NCBI GenBank assembly: GCA_965644295.1
Contig: CBFFRP010000281.1
Coordinates: 372,001-436,000 of the forward strand
Direction of reading: 5' to 3'
Length of the DNA: 64,000 nucleotides
From: Paraphysomonas bandaiensis
Taxonomy: Eukaryota; Chrysophyceae
Position numbers and translations under genes: made by a program. The notes under the pieces were generated by a model. It ran no database searches. It was not told the DNA's origin and was given only the letters and a program-made list of their open reading frames with translations. Positions 23,540 to 35,296 of this stretch are shown here, in pieces (the stretch's first letter is position 1; the number at the start of each line of letters is the position of its first letter).

Positions 23540-26500
23540 TGGAATACAATATACGACGGATCTTTATCCGGGACCGGATAGAAACGTACGGTAGACTGTG
23601 GATGAACAAAGAACTAAGAAGTTCTGCTGGACATTTCCAGGAATCAGTATTGTTTACAAGATATAGCTATATGTGTTCCTTGCCACGTGGACAACATAAC
23701 AACATAACCATTACAAAATCTATCATTAATCATTACCATTATTCTTTGACAAGCAACAATGCAGAATCTTACTATTAAATCACTCGATCAGTCTCGACTT
23801 TCCCGTTTGAGCAGATGTCTGACATACACAGCAGCATTGGGAACTATCACAGCAATGGAGATGTACTTCGACAAGGACGAGTCTGAGTGGATGGATTACA
23901 CAGGTTCGAAAGTAGGCAACCGAATCATTGAAAAGTGTGGCACATATCTCTTGGCTGTGTCTCTGTCTGAAATCATACTCCCTTTAATCATCCCGTCTGG
24001 CAACGAACAAACTGTTAAAGTTGCTACTTTGGACAAGGATCTTCAGACTATTCGTCAGCCAAGCGTAGATGAACTTCGTCGTCCATGGATTCTCTCGAAT
24101 CTGTCCATGCTGCCAGAAAACATGGACCATTGCAAGAAAATTTGGATTATGGGGAGATATAAAGTGGGAAAATCTACTATACTTCGGATGCTGGGTGTTG
24201 AATCAGCTTCTCCAGCCAATCTTGTCAACACAAAAGGCGAAGTATATCTCACTGACAGCAGCTGGCCTAACACTATATTTGTCGACACGGAGGGTTTCAT
24301 GCAGCCCATCGATACCAGCGAGCCTGAGTTTCGAAAGCACTTAGTTGTCAAGCATGCGCATAAGGCCTCCGATGGCATTATTTTGGTCTTACCAATGCTA
24401 ATTACTAATGACCTCACTCTTTTCACGAAATCTGTAAAAATGCTGCATGGTAGACACAGGTACATATGCACATGATGATATTCCTGCATCACTTTTTCTC
24501 ATGAATTGCTTGATGATATCAGGTCTTTGTTTGTGGTTCATAATTTGCCCAACTTTGAAAATGAGTCTGAAATTCTTCACTATCGTGAAACATTTCAGAA
24601 AATCTTTATAGACATGCCAGATACAGAGTGCAGTACACGTGATGACAGTCGAAATATCCTTAAGAGTTGGCATGGGCATCGCGACAACAGTGTGTGTGTG
24701 GTGCATTTTTTTCTGGGAAATTCTAAAGCACTGAAAGGATGGAATGAAATACAGCTAGAACTTCTGAAATCGAGCATTACCGGATTGAACACGCATAACC
24801 ATCCCCTCTTGGAAACATTATCGGAGTCTTTGGCTTCTGTGGGTGATTTTGCGTACAGCTTCGGTACTCCAACAACTATTACGCCCGAAGGCTCTGAATC
24901 GCAAAATAGAAGCGAAGAAGTAACGGCTGACCAGACACGAACTAGTAATAGAAGTCCCACCTGCCCACCTCCACCTCTTACTTGCATGTCCACCGTAGAT
25001 GAAGATAATGACTGTTTGGTGTTTCAGTTCAGTCGACCAATCGTCGGTTCAAAAGCACGGGAAATCGGAGATAATATTATCATGGGGAACACACTTGATT
25101 TTGTTTGGCTTCCTATGATGCCCGTGATAGGTGGTAAGGGATATATGCAGAGCCTTATTATTGACATGAGTCGTATCAGTCGTATTTTTCTTACTATTGA
25201 GGATGAGCGAACGTTATTATGTGAATTCACTGTTCTGAATATCAATTCTTCTAGTAAATATGACGAGAGTCAGTGTGTTGAACGTATTTACAGTGAATAC
25301 CCTATTCCCGTCACTCAAGATACAATATTCGTTCCTGTTGGGGTCGATCACGAAGTTGACGATGAAGTGAATGCTGCAGGAGAAGTATACAAGGTTCCTC
25401 GTCTATCATCTACTACAGGGGCTACAATCAACAATAACTGCACGAATAATACTCCTACAAAGGAAGTACTACCAGGGGAATACTTGCCCCAGTCCAGAGA
25501 AATGCGGTACAATATCAGATTAAACATTATTTAATTATTACAGTGTTTAGTCTTGACTTGAGCCTGAAGTGCTGTCATTTAAGTTCTTAATGGGTGTATA
25601 CCACACCAGATTATTCAATTCTTAATGCATAATAATACAATAATAAATTGGATATCGTAACTTAAATGTAGTCATGCCTTACAGCCCGAGGTTTTCAAAA
25701 TTACAGTAATCTGTTTCCTATACTATCTTGAAGAATGGTTATAGTACATAACGATTGTGTGCACTCCTTTGTAAAATAGTACGGAGGTACCATCAATGAG
25801 TAGACTTACACGTGCCTGGGTAACTCGAGAATAGTATGTACTATATAATTAATTAAATTGTAATAGACAAATTAATAAGGATAACGATTTAATATTAATC
25901 TGCATGCCACATCCGTATTGCGAAATTGTGTGAAATGATACAGTGGGTGAAAGTTGAGGAGTAGCTTAGAGAGACATCTAGTAACAACTAAATCACTTCG
26001 AATATAGGCAATCTAGGTTCTGCGTAAATTTGACTGGTGAATACCTGACTCTATTAAATGGACAATACATGGTTCATTGCAAGACATATGACAAACGATC
26101 AATAAATTCAATAAAACATCTTCCACTGAATTATACACGGACTTGTTAGTATCTAAAATCCACACCATGAGGTCCATAACCGATATGTTTAGCTGATAAA
26201 TCTGAGAAAAGAAGCGGCCGATAACCCCAATGACACTTACATACTCTCATAAGAATAAGTCTCAAAGCCAGAGAAATAGTGTTTTCATGGTCTCCGGTGA
26301 TACCTTACCATCCCTTTATAAGAAGGTATTTATATCTGTCTATATGTCAGCAATTGTCTACAGTTTTATATATTGCATATGCATATATATATACATATGT
26401 ATATATAAACGAGAGTCATTGGGAACTATTGCACATGCATGGGTCATACATGTAGCATTGAAAGGAACGAGGCGGCTTTGTATGCATATATTCCTGCTAT

Positions 26501-26740
26501 TGCATATGAGCTCCATGAACTGCACAGCTGTGGACGATATCTCGGATCTCCATTATGTCAACAGTCAGTATGCATCCCACCTGGACTGTATGTAGGAGCG
26601 TGTATATCTGTGCGTACACTCTATGGCAATGTATTAATGTATGCATACAGAAGGACTGATATACTCAAAACCCGGGGTTTTACAGTGCGCGAAAGAAAAT
26701 CGCGACATATAGTGCGATAACCGCGTTGTAGGCAGAAACA
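23540..26740 (+). repeat. Tandem duplication unit 1 (about 3.2 kb)
   Basis: Carries GTPase copy 1 with its promoter (landmark GGGACCGGATA near 23570) and a long 3' region. It matches unit 2 closely through to the GCATACAGAAGGACTGAT landmark (about 26641). The offset between the two start codons is 3,220 bp. Confidence 0.9.
23759..25534 (+). CDS. GBP-like large GTPase, tandem copy 1
   Basis: Exons 23759-24459 and 24523-25534, with a 63-nt intron, give 570 residues. The P-loop GRYKVGKST is at 132-140 and G3 DTEG at 176-179, a DTEG signature shared with guanylate-binding and atlastin-type GTPases. A hydrophobic stretch (about 62-80) precedes the G domain and might associate with membrane. After the G domain come a Pro/Ser-rich spacer (RSPTCPPPPLTC) and a beta-rich C-terminus (about 400-530) with features reminiscent of an alpha-crystallin or p23-type fold. 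I cannot name an orthologue. It differs from copy 2 by a handful of substitutions (for example ILR versus ILQ after the P-loop) and by lacking the seven-residue repeat region. Confidence 0.8.
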
Positions 26741-26763
26741 TCTACATAGACCACCGTGATACT
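25535..26763. other. 3' region of duplication unit 1
   Basis: An AT-rich non-coding sequence, almost the same as 28959-30210. The ORF at 26230-26595 has a counterpart truncated by a sequence difference in unit 2, so it is unlikely to be coding. It includes a GCATATATATATACATATG palindrome. Confidence 0.6.
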
Positions 26764-26978
26764 ATACAATATACGACAGATCTTTATCCGGGACCGGATA
26801 TAAACGTACGGTAGACTGTGGATGAACAAAGAACTAAGAAGTTCTGCTGGACATTTCCAGGAATCAGTATTGTTTACAAGATATAGCTATATGTGTACCT
26901 TGCCACGTGGACAACATAACAACATAACCATTACAAAATCTATCATTAATCATTACCATTATTCTTTGACAAGCAACA

Positions 26979-28958
26979 ATGCAGAATCTTACTATTAAAT
27001 CACTCGATCAGTCTCGACTTTCCCGTTTGAGCAGATGTCTGACATACACAGCAGCATTGGGAACTATCACAGCAATGGAGATGTACTTCGACAAGGACGA
27101 GTCTGAGTGGATGGATTACACAGGTTCAAAAGTAGGCAACCGAATCATTGAAAAGTGTGGCACATATCTCTTGGCTGTGTCTCTGTCTGAAATCATACTC
27201 CCTTTAATCATCCCGTCTGGCAACGAACAAACTGTGGAGACAGATAACCAAACTGTGGAGACAGATAACCAAACTGGGGAGACAGATAACCAAACTGTGG
27301 AGACAGATAACCAAACTGTGGAGACAGATAACCAATCTGGGGAGATAGATAACCAAACTGTGGAGACAGATAACCAAACTGGGGAGACAGAGAACCAAAC
27401 TGGGGAGACAGAGAACACACCTGATCCAGCAATGAATGTTAAAGTTGCTACTTTGGACAAGGATCTTCAGACTATTCGTCAGCCAAGCGTAGATGAACTT
27501 CGTCGTCCATGGATTCTCTCGAATCTGTCCATGCTGCCAGAAAACATGGACCATTGCAAGAAAATTTGGATTATGGGGAGATATAAAGTGGGAAAATCTA
27601 CTATACTTCAGATGCTGGGTGTTGAATCAGCTTCTCCAGCCAATCTTGTCAACACAAAAGGCGAAGTATATCTCACTGACAGCAGCTGGCCTAACACTAT
27701 ATTTGTCGACACGGAGGGTTTCATGCAGCCCATCGATACCAGCGAGCCTGAGTTTCGAAAGCACTTAGTTGTCAAGCATGCGCATAAGGCCTCCGATGGC
27801 ATTATTTTGGTCTTACCAATGCTAATTACTAATGACCTCACTCTTTTCACGAAATCTGTAAAAATGCTGCATGGTAGACACAGGTACATATGCATATGAT
27901 GATATTCCTGCATCACTTTTTCTCATGAATTGCTTGATGATATCAGGTCTTTGTTTGTGGTTCATAATTTGCCCAACTTTGAAAATGAGTCTGAAATTCT
28001 TCACTATCGTGAAACATTTCAGAAAATCTTTATAGACATGCCAGATACAGAGTGCAGTACACGTGATGACAGTCGAAATATCCTTAAGAGTTGGCATGGG
28101 CATCGCGACAACAGTGTGTGTGTGGTGCATTTTTTTCTGGGAAATTCTAAAGCACTGAAAGGATGGAATGAAATACAGCTAGAACTTCTGAAATTGAGCA
28201 TTACCGGATTGAACACGCATAATCACCCCCTCTTGGAAACATTATCGGAGTCTTTGGCTTCTGTGGGTGATTTTGCGTACAGCTTCGGTACTCCAACAAC
28301 TGTTACGCCCGAAGGCTCTGAGTCGCAAAATGGAAGCGAAGAAGTAACGGCTGACCAGACACGAACTAGTAATAGAAGTCCCACCTGCCCACCTCCACCT
28401 CTTACTTGCATGTCCACCGTAGATGAAGATAATGACTGTTTGGTGTTTCAGTTCAGTCGACCAATCGTCGGTTCAAAAGCACGGGAAATCGGAGATAATA
28501 TTATCATGGGGAACACACTTGATTTTGTTTGGCTACCTATGATGCCCGTGATAGGTGGTAAGGGATATATGCAGAGCCTTATTATTGGCATGAGTCGTAT
28601 CAGTCGTATTTTTCTTACTATTGAGGATGAGCGAACGCTATTATGTGAATTCACTGTTCTGAATATCAATTCTTCTGGTAAATATGACGAGAGTCAGTGT
28701 GTCGAACGTATTTTCAGTGAATACCCTATTCCCGTCACTCAAGATACAATATTCGTTCCTGTTGGGGTCGATCACGAAGTTGACGATGAAGTGAATGCTG
28801 CAGGAGAAGTATACAAGGTTCCTCGTCTATCATCTACTACAGGGGCTACAATCAACAATAACTGCACGAATAATACTCCTACAAAGGAAGTACTACCCGG
28901 GGAATACTTGCCCCGGTCCAGAGAAATGCGGTACAATATCAGATTAAACATTATTTAA
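26979..28958 (+). CDS. GBP-like large GTPase, tandem copy 2 with repeat insert
   Basis: Exons 26979-27883 and 27947-28958 give 638 residues. The domain layout is as in copy 1: P-loop GRYKVGKST, DTEG, Pro-rich spacer, beta-rich tail. Between residues 86 and 153 lies an acidic, Asn/Gln-rich array of nine seven-residue units (QTVETDN and variants QTGETDN, QSGEIDN, QTGETEN), followed by TPDPAMN, which copy 1 lacks entirely. The 204-nt difference is a multiple of three, and both copies remain fully open. The array precedes the G domain by only about 50 residues and may act as a flexible spacer. Confidence 0.8.
27228..27419 (+). repeat. 21-bp coding minisatellite in GTPase copy 2
   Basis: About nine tandem units of CAAACTGTGGAGACAGATAA plus C, with point variants (GGGGAGACAG, GGGGAGATAG, ACAGAGAAC). 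In frame it encodes the QTVETDN array. The corresponding site in copy 1 has only the first QTV codons. Confidence 0.95.
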
Positions 28959-30402
28959 TTATTACAGTGTTTAGTCTTGACTTGAGCCTGAAGTGCTGTC
29001 ATTTAAGTTCTTAATGGGTGTATACCACACCAGATTATTCAATTATTAATGCATAATAATACAATCATAAATTGGATATCGTAACTTAAATGTAGTCATG
29101 CCTTACAGCCCGAGGTTTTCAAATTTACAGTAATCTGTTTCCTATACTATCTTGAAGAATGGTTATAGTACATAACGATTGTGTGCACTCCTTTGTAAAA
29201 TAGTACGGAGGTACCATCAATGAGTAGACTTACACGTGCCTGGGTAACTCGAGAATAGTATGTACTATATAATTAATTAAATTGTAATAGACAAATTAAT
29301 AAGGATAACGATTTAATATTAATCTGCATGCCACATCCGTATTGCGAAATTGTGTGAAATGATACAGTGGGTGAAAGTTGAGGAGTAGCGTAGAGAAACA
29401 TCTAGTAACAACTAAATCACTTCAAATGTAGGCAATCTAGGCTCTGCGTAAATTTGACTGGTGAATACCTGACTCTATTAAATGGGCAATACATGGTTCA
29501 TTGCAAGACATATGACAAACGATCAATAAATTCAATAAAACATCATCCACTGAATCATACATGGACTTGTTAGTATCTAAAATCCACACCATGAGGTCCA
29601 TAACCGAAATTTTTAGCTGATAAATCTGAGAAAAGAAGCGGCCGATAACCCCAATGACACTTACATACTCTCATAAGAATAAGTCTCAAAGCCAGAGAAA
29701 TAGTGTTTTCACGGTCTCCGGTGATACCTTACCATCCCTTTATAAGAAGGTATTTATATCTGTCTATATGTCAGCAATTGTCTACAGTTTTATATATTGC
29801 ATATGCATATATATATACATATGTATATATAAACGAGAGTCATTGGGAACTATTGCACATGCATGGGTCATACATGTAGCATTGAAAGGAATGAAGTAGA
29901 GGAGCAGTCAAGTTACACAATCTGTTGACTGTTATATATGAGGCGGCTTTGTATGCATATATTCCCCCTGCTATAACTGCACCGGTGTGGACGATATCCC
30001 GGTTCTACAGCCAGTCCATATCTACGAAGTAGTACTGGCTAAATGCATGTCGTGTGTGTACTCTGCATATCTATCAATACTCTGCTGTATGCATACAGAA
30101 GGACTGATCAATTGGGAATACACAAAACCAGGGGTTTTATAGTATATATTATGTGGTCCGCAAAAGAAAATCCCGATTTATAGAGATATAGGAACCGCGT
30201 TATATCGCGAGTGCCCTGTATATGAATAGGTCGAATACATGTACATGTACAGAGAAGTATATATACATACATTGCCAGTGGAGTGTATATATAGCTCCAT
30301 ATATATATATATAGTACATAGCTCATTCTAGTGCAGGACAGTACAACAACACATCTACTAACACAACCATTCCATCAACATAATACATCATAAACCTTCA
30401 TT

Positions 30403-31322
30403 ATGGCTGCTCGAGAAGGAAACTTTGATAGACAAATCACTATATTTAGCCCTCAAGGGCACTTGTATCAGATGGGTATGTATACATATATACATACATA
30501 CATAGATAAGCAACTGACTGTTATATCACTGATTATACACAGAATATTGCATAAAAGCAGCTACAAGTGGAGGAAATACTGCACTTGCTGTAAGAGGCAA
30601 AGACTCTGCAGTGTTTATTACACAAAAGAAAGTTCCTGTGAGTATATATATATATATGAAACACTCCAATCTAATTAATTGACTGTACTCTGTGTAGGAT
30701 CGTCTTATTGACCCCTCATGTGTAACAAGCATTTATCGTGTCACAGATACAATTGGATGTTTAATGCTAGGACTTCTACGTAAGTTTCATTTCATATTAC
30801 GCCTCGTAATTTATTTTTCGGGCTCTTGCAGCTGATATTCGTTCTCAAATTGAACGTCTTCGTTATGAGGCAAACGAATTCAGATTCGCTAACGGATATG
30901 CGATGCCAGTTCATGCGCTTGCTCAGCGTATCGCTGACATATGTCAGGTTTATACTCAAGAAGCATCTAACCGTGCCCTTGCTTGCGTCATATTGTTGAT
31001 TGGAGTTGATGATGAAAAAGGTGCGCAAGTCTACAAGGTTGATCCCGCAGGCCACTTCCTCCCATACAAGGCAACAGCCACTGGAAAATCTGAACAAGAG
31101 GCTATCAATTTTCTTGAGAAGCGTGTTGATGACTTGACATCCTTGGATGAAAATGAAACTATCGAGTTAGCTATTTCGGCGATGCAGTATGTGCTGTCGA
31201 CTGATTTCAAGAGTTCTGAAATTGAGCTCGCAGTCGTTTCCAGAGGGGAGAAATTACGAAAACTAAGTGAGGATGAGATTGAGGAGAGACTTAATTCCAT
31301 ATCTGAGAGAAGTGATGTTTAA
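30403..31322 (+). CDS. PSMA6: 20S proteasome subunit alpha type 6 (alpha-1)
   Basis: An alpha-ring subunit of the 20S proteasome. Four exons (30403-30475, 30543-30637, 30698-30779, 30832-31322) total 741 nt and give 246 residues, the normal family length. The start [19 protein letters not shown] is the diagnostic alpha-1 N-terminus. [20 protein letters not shown], the motif [11 protein letters not shown], then [19 protein letters not shown] and the tail [10 protein letters not shown] all match PSMA6. It has no catalytic Thr, as expected for an alpha subunit. A CA-rich leader (about 30340-30400) precedes the ATG, and a TATATATATATA stretch lies about 100 bases upstream. Confidence 0.96.
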
Positions 31323-32805
31323 TGCTTTCTCGTTTTGTGAAGGTGTTTGGTAATATTAACCAGAAATTTATTTTCTTTGTATTTGTAGCCCCTTTTGGTT
31401 TTCTTAATACAGACAATATTGAATTGTAAAATAAAAGATAGGTTAAATTTACGAATATCATTTATTGGAAATTCAGTTGTGCTTTTTATCTATGTTACCG
31501 GAATATCAGTTTCCTTTATTTGGTTGTATTTCCTAGGTAACCCTAATTCTTAATTGAATTGGTTGAATTACCTAGTCACACTATTTTTAGTGTAAATAAA
31601 TATTTAGTCGAAGTAATAAATTATTCAACCTCTAGTCAATATTATTTCTAAGCCTAGTCCTTAATTGTACTTGCATATTGCTACGCATTACAGAACGATC
31701 AACGATCAAATCACACAGCAGGTATAGTGAAACCAACACGAGTATAGATGTATAGATCAGAGCTAAGTTAGAGAACAGAAAAAGAGATATTTTATAGCAT
31801 AGACAGGATTTTACTCTTATTTATTCACTGATTAAAATCTTCATATATATACCACGTTTCCTTCGAACCAAGCTGTCCGGAGGGTTGTCAGTGTCACTTA
31901 TGTATATATATCAATTCCAATGCACTGATATTAAAACAATAATCAACAACCTCACATACACAAAACAACATATTCAAATGGTTGGTTACAAATATAAAAC
32001 CGCATCTTGAAATGATTTGCAGTTAGTTTTATACATCATACCAGAAAGATTCTGACTGATTGAGCCTACCCCTCCCCAGATTGCGGGGATTTTTTTACAA
32101 TCATGTATGAACTATTCATTTATAATGTAGATCAAGATGGAGCTTGCTTGCTGCCACACGCAGAGAATACCCTGGGATGTGAATAAATCTATGCTTAGAT
32201 CGTTTCAATATCTCGGTGTATAGGACTTAGGATATATCAGTAGCAGATTTTACAGAAGCTACGTTTTCTGTATTAGTATTTGTAGTACCATTACCTAGCC
32301 AATAGCTTCTATGTTAAATTATTGTGTAGGTTTGAAATTTCTCGACTATATGGTTAATAGCTGCAGCAGTCAGGTAGTAATAAATTTGAATTAGTAGGCA
32401 AGAACTAAAAGCGAAAGTTTCTGTTTTAGGGATCAATATGAGATATAAATCCATTGTATTAAATTTGCAAATACCTTTCATACTTCAGAAGTGAATATGT
32501 AAACATAGAAATCTGATAGGTAGTTGTCATTGTGACGCAGCCAGTATCCGTCAGTACGGCACGATGCTACTCGAGTTGTTGTGGCTCGTAGAACGAAGAA
32601 AGCACTGAAATATATCTGTATTTTAGAGCTTATGAGGGGGTATGAAAGACAGAATGCGACGGAGTCAATCAACAAATTAGTGGTAGTAGTAGCCTAACAA
32701 ATTCCACTAAAAACCAACAAAGCTTTGAATGCATTATAAGTGACTATGTCAAATAAGTAAAAACAGAATTGCCTTGGTATTATTTAATGAATATTCATAG
32801 TTATG
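31323..32805. other. Convergent intergenic region
   Basis: An AT-rich spacer between the 3' ends of PSMA6 and the membrane-protein gene. It contains copy B of the GACTAGG-heptamer repeat (31530-31670). A 65-codon minus-strand ORF at 32478-32675 has no support. Nothing else was recognised. Confidence 0.5.
31530..31670. repeat. GACTAGG/CCTAGTC heptamer repeat, copy B
   Basis: Contains CCTAGG, GAATTACCTAGTCACACTA, ATTTAGTCG, CTCTAGTC and GCCTAGTCC spaced about 25-35 bases apart. It aligns with copy A through AATAAAT...CTCAACC...CTAGTC. Confidence 0.65.
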
Positions 32806-33840
32806 TTAGACAGCACGTTTGGTTTTGAAAGTCATGAGACCTTTCTGAACAATATCAAAAGCTTCTTGTTCAGATATCTCAACTAGGTCATCGGGGAGGG
32901 ACGTGACCTTGCTGGAATCGAGGGCCGACTGGAGGGAGTCCTTAGAGCAGCAACTTGTGGAGATATTGTCATTACTATGTGCTGTTGTGGGGCAGTCGTT
33001 ATGAGTGCTTGAGGGGTGGGAAGGTGCTGGCGAAGGAGATCGGTTTCCCCGTCCACCTTCCAGGGAGGAATTCCGCTGTCGAACCTCCGACGACTCTGGT
33101 GATGGCAGTGATTCACTTTCCGTCGCAACAAACGACGCCATCACATAACTGAATATAACGTGAATCACAACAATCAATATCATGCCTAGTATTCTGTAAT
33201 AGTCATTAGCACCGCTCCAAGTAATACGTGACGGTGGATGCAGCATCAAATCACAAGATATCGCGCTACCAGGTATTTCATTCTCTCTAATAAGGCATAC
33301 TGGCATTTCAACTCCCCAATAGTATAAGTACACGATCGGTATTCCGACTGACGACAGGGAAACTGCACTATATTGCCAAGTGTTGCCCAAATGGGCACGC
33401 AAAACAATAGACGTTGTGATAAATACAGCCGTCAGCCACTTCCAATGAAGGAAATGATGAAGGTCATCACCAGATGCACTTCGAAAATACAGATCGAAAC
33501 AACCTACCCAACTACAAGTCGAAGAAATGTGATACAATATTTGAGCACCCGGGTATTTTATGAAGTATCCAGATGTGACAAGACAAAGCACTACGCATGT
33601 TACTAAAGGAGTAACTTGCTCTCTGAAAATAAAAGACGCAAGCAATAGCGTCAACAATAGCGCACTCCAAATCCGCGTGATGGATACTACCTCCGAAGGG
33701 ATGTTGTACACAGACTTGTCAGTATTAATCAAGCAAGATGACTGATAACAAATAACAGCTGTAGAAAGAGAAACAATGAGCGCAATTTCAAATAATTGAG
33801 ATGCGTCCATATCTGCCCCTCCCGAAATAAGAGGAATCAT
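32806..33840 (-). CDS. Multipass membrane protein, unknown function
   Basis: A single-exon ORF with several hydrophobic segments: ALIVSLSTAVICY, RIWSALLLTLLLASFIF, LVTCVVLCLVTSGYF, LTAVFITTSIVL, VSLSSVGIPIVYLYYWGV and MILIVVIHVIFSYVMASF. It ends in a cytosolic-looking Ser/Pro-rich tail (SSLEGGRGNRSPSPAPS) closing with basic LMTFKTKRAV. The ORF extends upstream to 33978, but that part is AT-driven Asn/Lys/Phe-rich sequence. I favour the ATG at 33840 (MIPLISGGADM) or 33810 (MDASQLFEIA). Histidines and an acidic pair sit together in the middle (GDDLHHFLHWKW), which could be a functional site. I do not recognise the family. Confidence 0.65.
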   Translation of the reverse strand: MIPLISGGADMDASQLFEIALIVSLSTAVICYQSSCLINTDKSVYNIPSEVVSITRIWSALLLTLLLASFIFREQVTPLVTCVVLCLVTSGYFIKYPGAQILYHISSTCSWVGCFDLYFRSASGDDLHHFLHWKWLTAVFITTSIVLRAHLGNTWQYSAVSLSSVGIPIVYLYYWGVEMPVCLIRENEIPGSAISCDLMLHPPSRITWSGANDYYRILGMILIVVIHVIFSYVMASFVATESESLPSPESSEVRQRNSSLEGGRGNRSPSPAPSHPSSTHNDCPTTAHSNDNISTSCCSKDSLQSALDSSKVTSLPDDLVEISEQEAFDIVQKGLMTFKTKRAV

Positions 33841-34514
33841 ATGTGGAGTGTTTATATATCGCAGTAGAATAAAATTAAAGCTGAAATATACAGTGATATT
33901 CTTCTTATTCTTTCTTTTAATAAAGAATATAAGAGTAGTGATGAAATAATCTTGATTAAATAGATTATTCAACACCAATGGCTTAACTATATGATTGTGT
34001 AGAGTATATATAGACTTTCTATTATATTATTGTGTGGTGATGTTAACAGAAGAAAATCCTCATGTAAGCACTCGTCATTATAATATAAGGGAAAATACGT
34101 AGAGATGAGATGGTGTTTTTACTCACATTTTCTATAATGTTTCAATAATATTTTTTAGGGAAAATTGTCAAAGCCAGAGATTTCTGTATGGAAAGAGTGG
34201 TAGAAATCAGTTCTTTTGGGGACGTTTCAAGAATCGTACGTCAGGAATGGAACTATTGGGGTTTTATCCGCAAATTCTTATAAAAAACAATATAGTCAAC
34301 GAAATCGGTAGTTTTTGTCATAATAATCAAAAAAACGAGAAAAATGCATCAAAATCTAGAAATCTGGCATTTATTGTACCATATGGTAGTACGTCGTACG
34401 ATAGGTCAGTCCTCCTGCAGAGAATGGTCTGTCATGGTTGTCCACTTTACTAATAGTGTTATATATATATCACTGTGTTGTGATAGCCTTGTATATTTGT
34501 TCCTCTTATCAATC
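33841..34514. other. Divergent promoter spacer
   Basis: An AT-rich region between the divergent membrane-protein and SEC14-like genes. The ORFs at 34247-34595 are fragments that end at, or are interrupted by, the start of the SEC14 gene. No other feature was seen. Confidence 0.5.
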
Positions 34515-35296
34515 ATGTCATTTTCACCACCAACTGCAGATGAGCTAATGCAAGTGGAGGATTTGCGGTCCCGTCTTATCTCATCAGGTGTGTAGGGTAG
34601 ACTGGGTACTGTATACATTACTAATGAGTCACGCAGGAGTTACTTGCAAGATATCAGATGTGGGCCTGTTGCGTTTTCTTAGGGGAAGGGAACGTGTCAT
34701 GGACAATGCTTATAGGGCGATTGTTCGCCATGCCCAGTGGAGAGAAGAGCATGGTGTTGATACCTATAGCGACTATGATATCGCCAACGAGAAAGAAAAG
34801 CGTAAAGCACACATATATGGGACCGACAAGAATGGAAGACCTCTTATTTATGTTTATGCCCGTCGACACAAGACATCGGATAGGGATATTGATGAAATTC
34901 ACCGGTTTATTATAGCCATCATTGAAGAAGCTCTTTCGAAGGCACTACCTCACGAAGAAAGAATTGTCATTGTCTTCGACTTAGCAGCCTTTTCTTTCGA
35001 CTGCATGGATTACGAAGCTGTCAAAATACTAATAACAGTGTTACAATACAACTACCCTGAATCTTTAGACGTTGTACACATTATCAATGAGCCGTGGATA
35101 TTTAAGGTGAGTTCGCAAACAAATTAAAAGCTGTGTGACCTTATACATGACAACTACACAGGCTTGTTGGGCGATTATCAGTGGATGGCTACATCCTGTT
35201 ACTGCTAAGAAGGTTAATTTTATTCGGCAAGCAGAATTGCAGAAGTTTGTACATGAAGAATCAATACCTGATGATGTCCAACAGTCCTTACCCTGA
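34515..35296 (+). CDS. SEC14-like CRAL-TRIO lipid-transfer protein
   Basis: Binds and exchanges a hydrophobic ligand, often phosphatidylinositol, at membranes. Three exons (34515-34587, 34637-35106, 35162-35296) total 678 nt, for 225 residues. The CRAL-TRIO N-terminal helix ends LLRFLRGRERVMDNAYRAI. The lipid-binding domain follows: YGTDKNGRPLIYVYARRH, IVIVFDLAAFSFDCMDY, LQYNYPESLDVVHIINEPWI and WLHPVTAKKVNFI. The protein stops soon after the last helix and lacks any GOLD or other extension, so it is a compact SEC14-only protein. The introns are 49 and 55 nt. The ligand is unknown. Confidence 0.9.

Larger units (their letters stand above)
26764..30210 (+). repeat. Tandem duplication unit 2
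   Basis: The second copy of the 23540-26740 unit. It differs by a 204-bp difference inside the coding region, a roughly 47-bp insertion near 29897-29940 and scattered substitutions. The matching extends past the gene to the repeated GCATACAGAAGGACTGAT landmark at about 30091. Confidence 0.9.

Noticed and set aside
27228-27419. CRISPR-like array
   Set aside because: The units are contiguous with no spacers, in frame within a eukaryotic gene.
27116-27554. Minus-strand ORFs with repeated QFGYLSP or HSLVICL units
   Set aside because: They are antisense shadows of the 21-bp coding minisatellite. The plus strand carries the GTPase.
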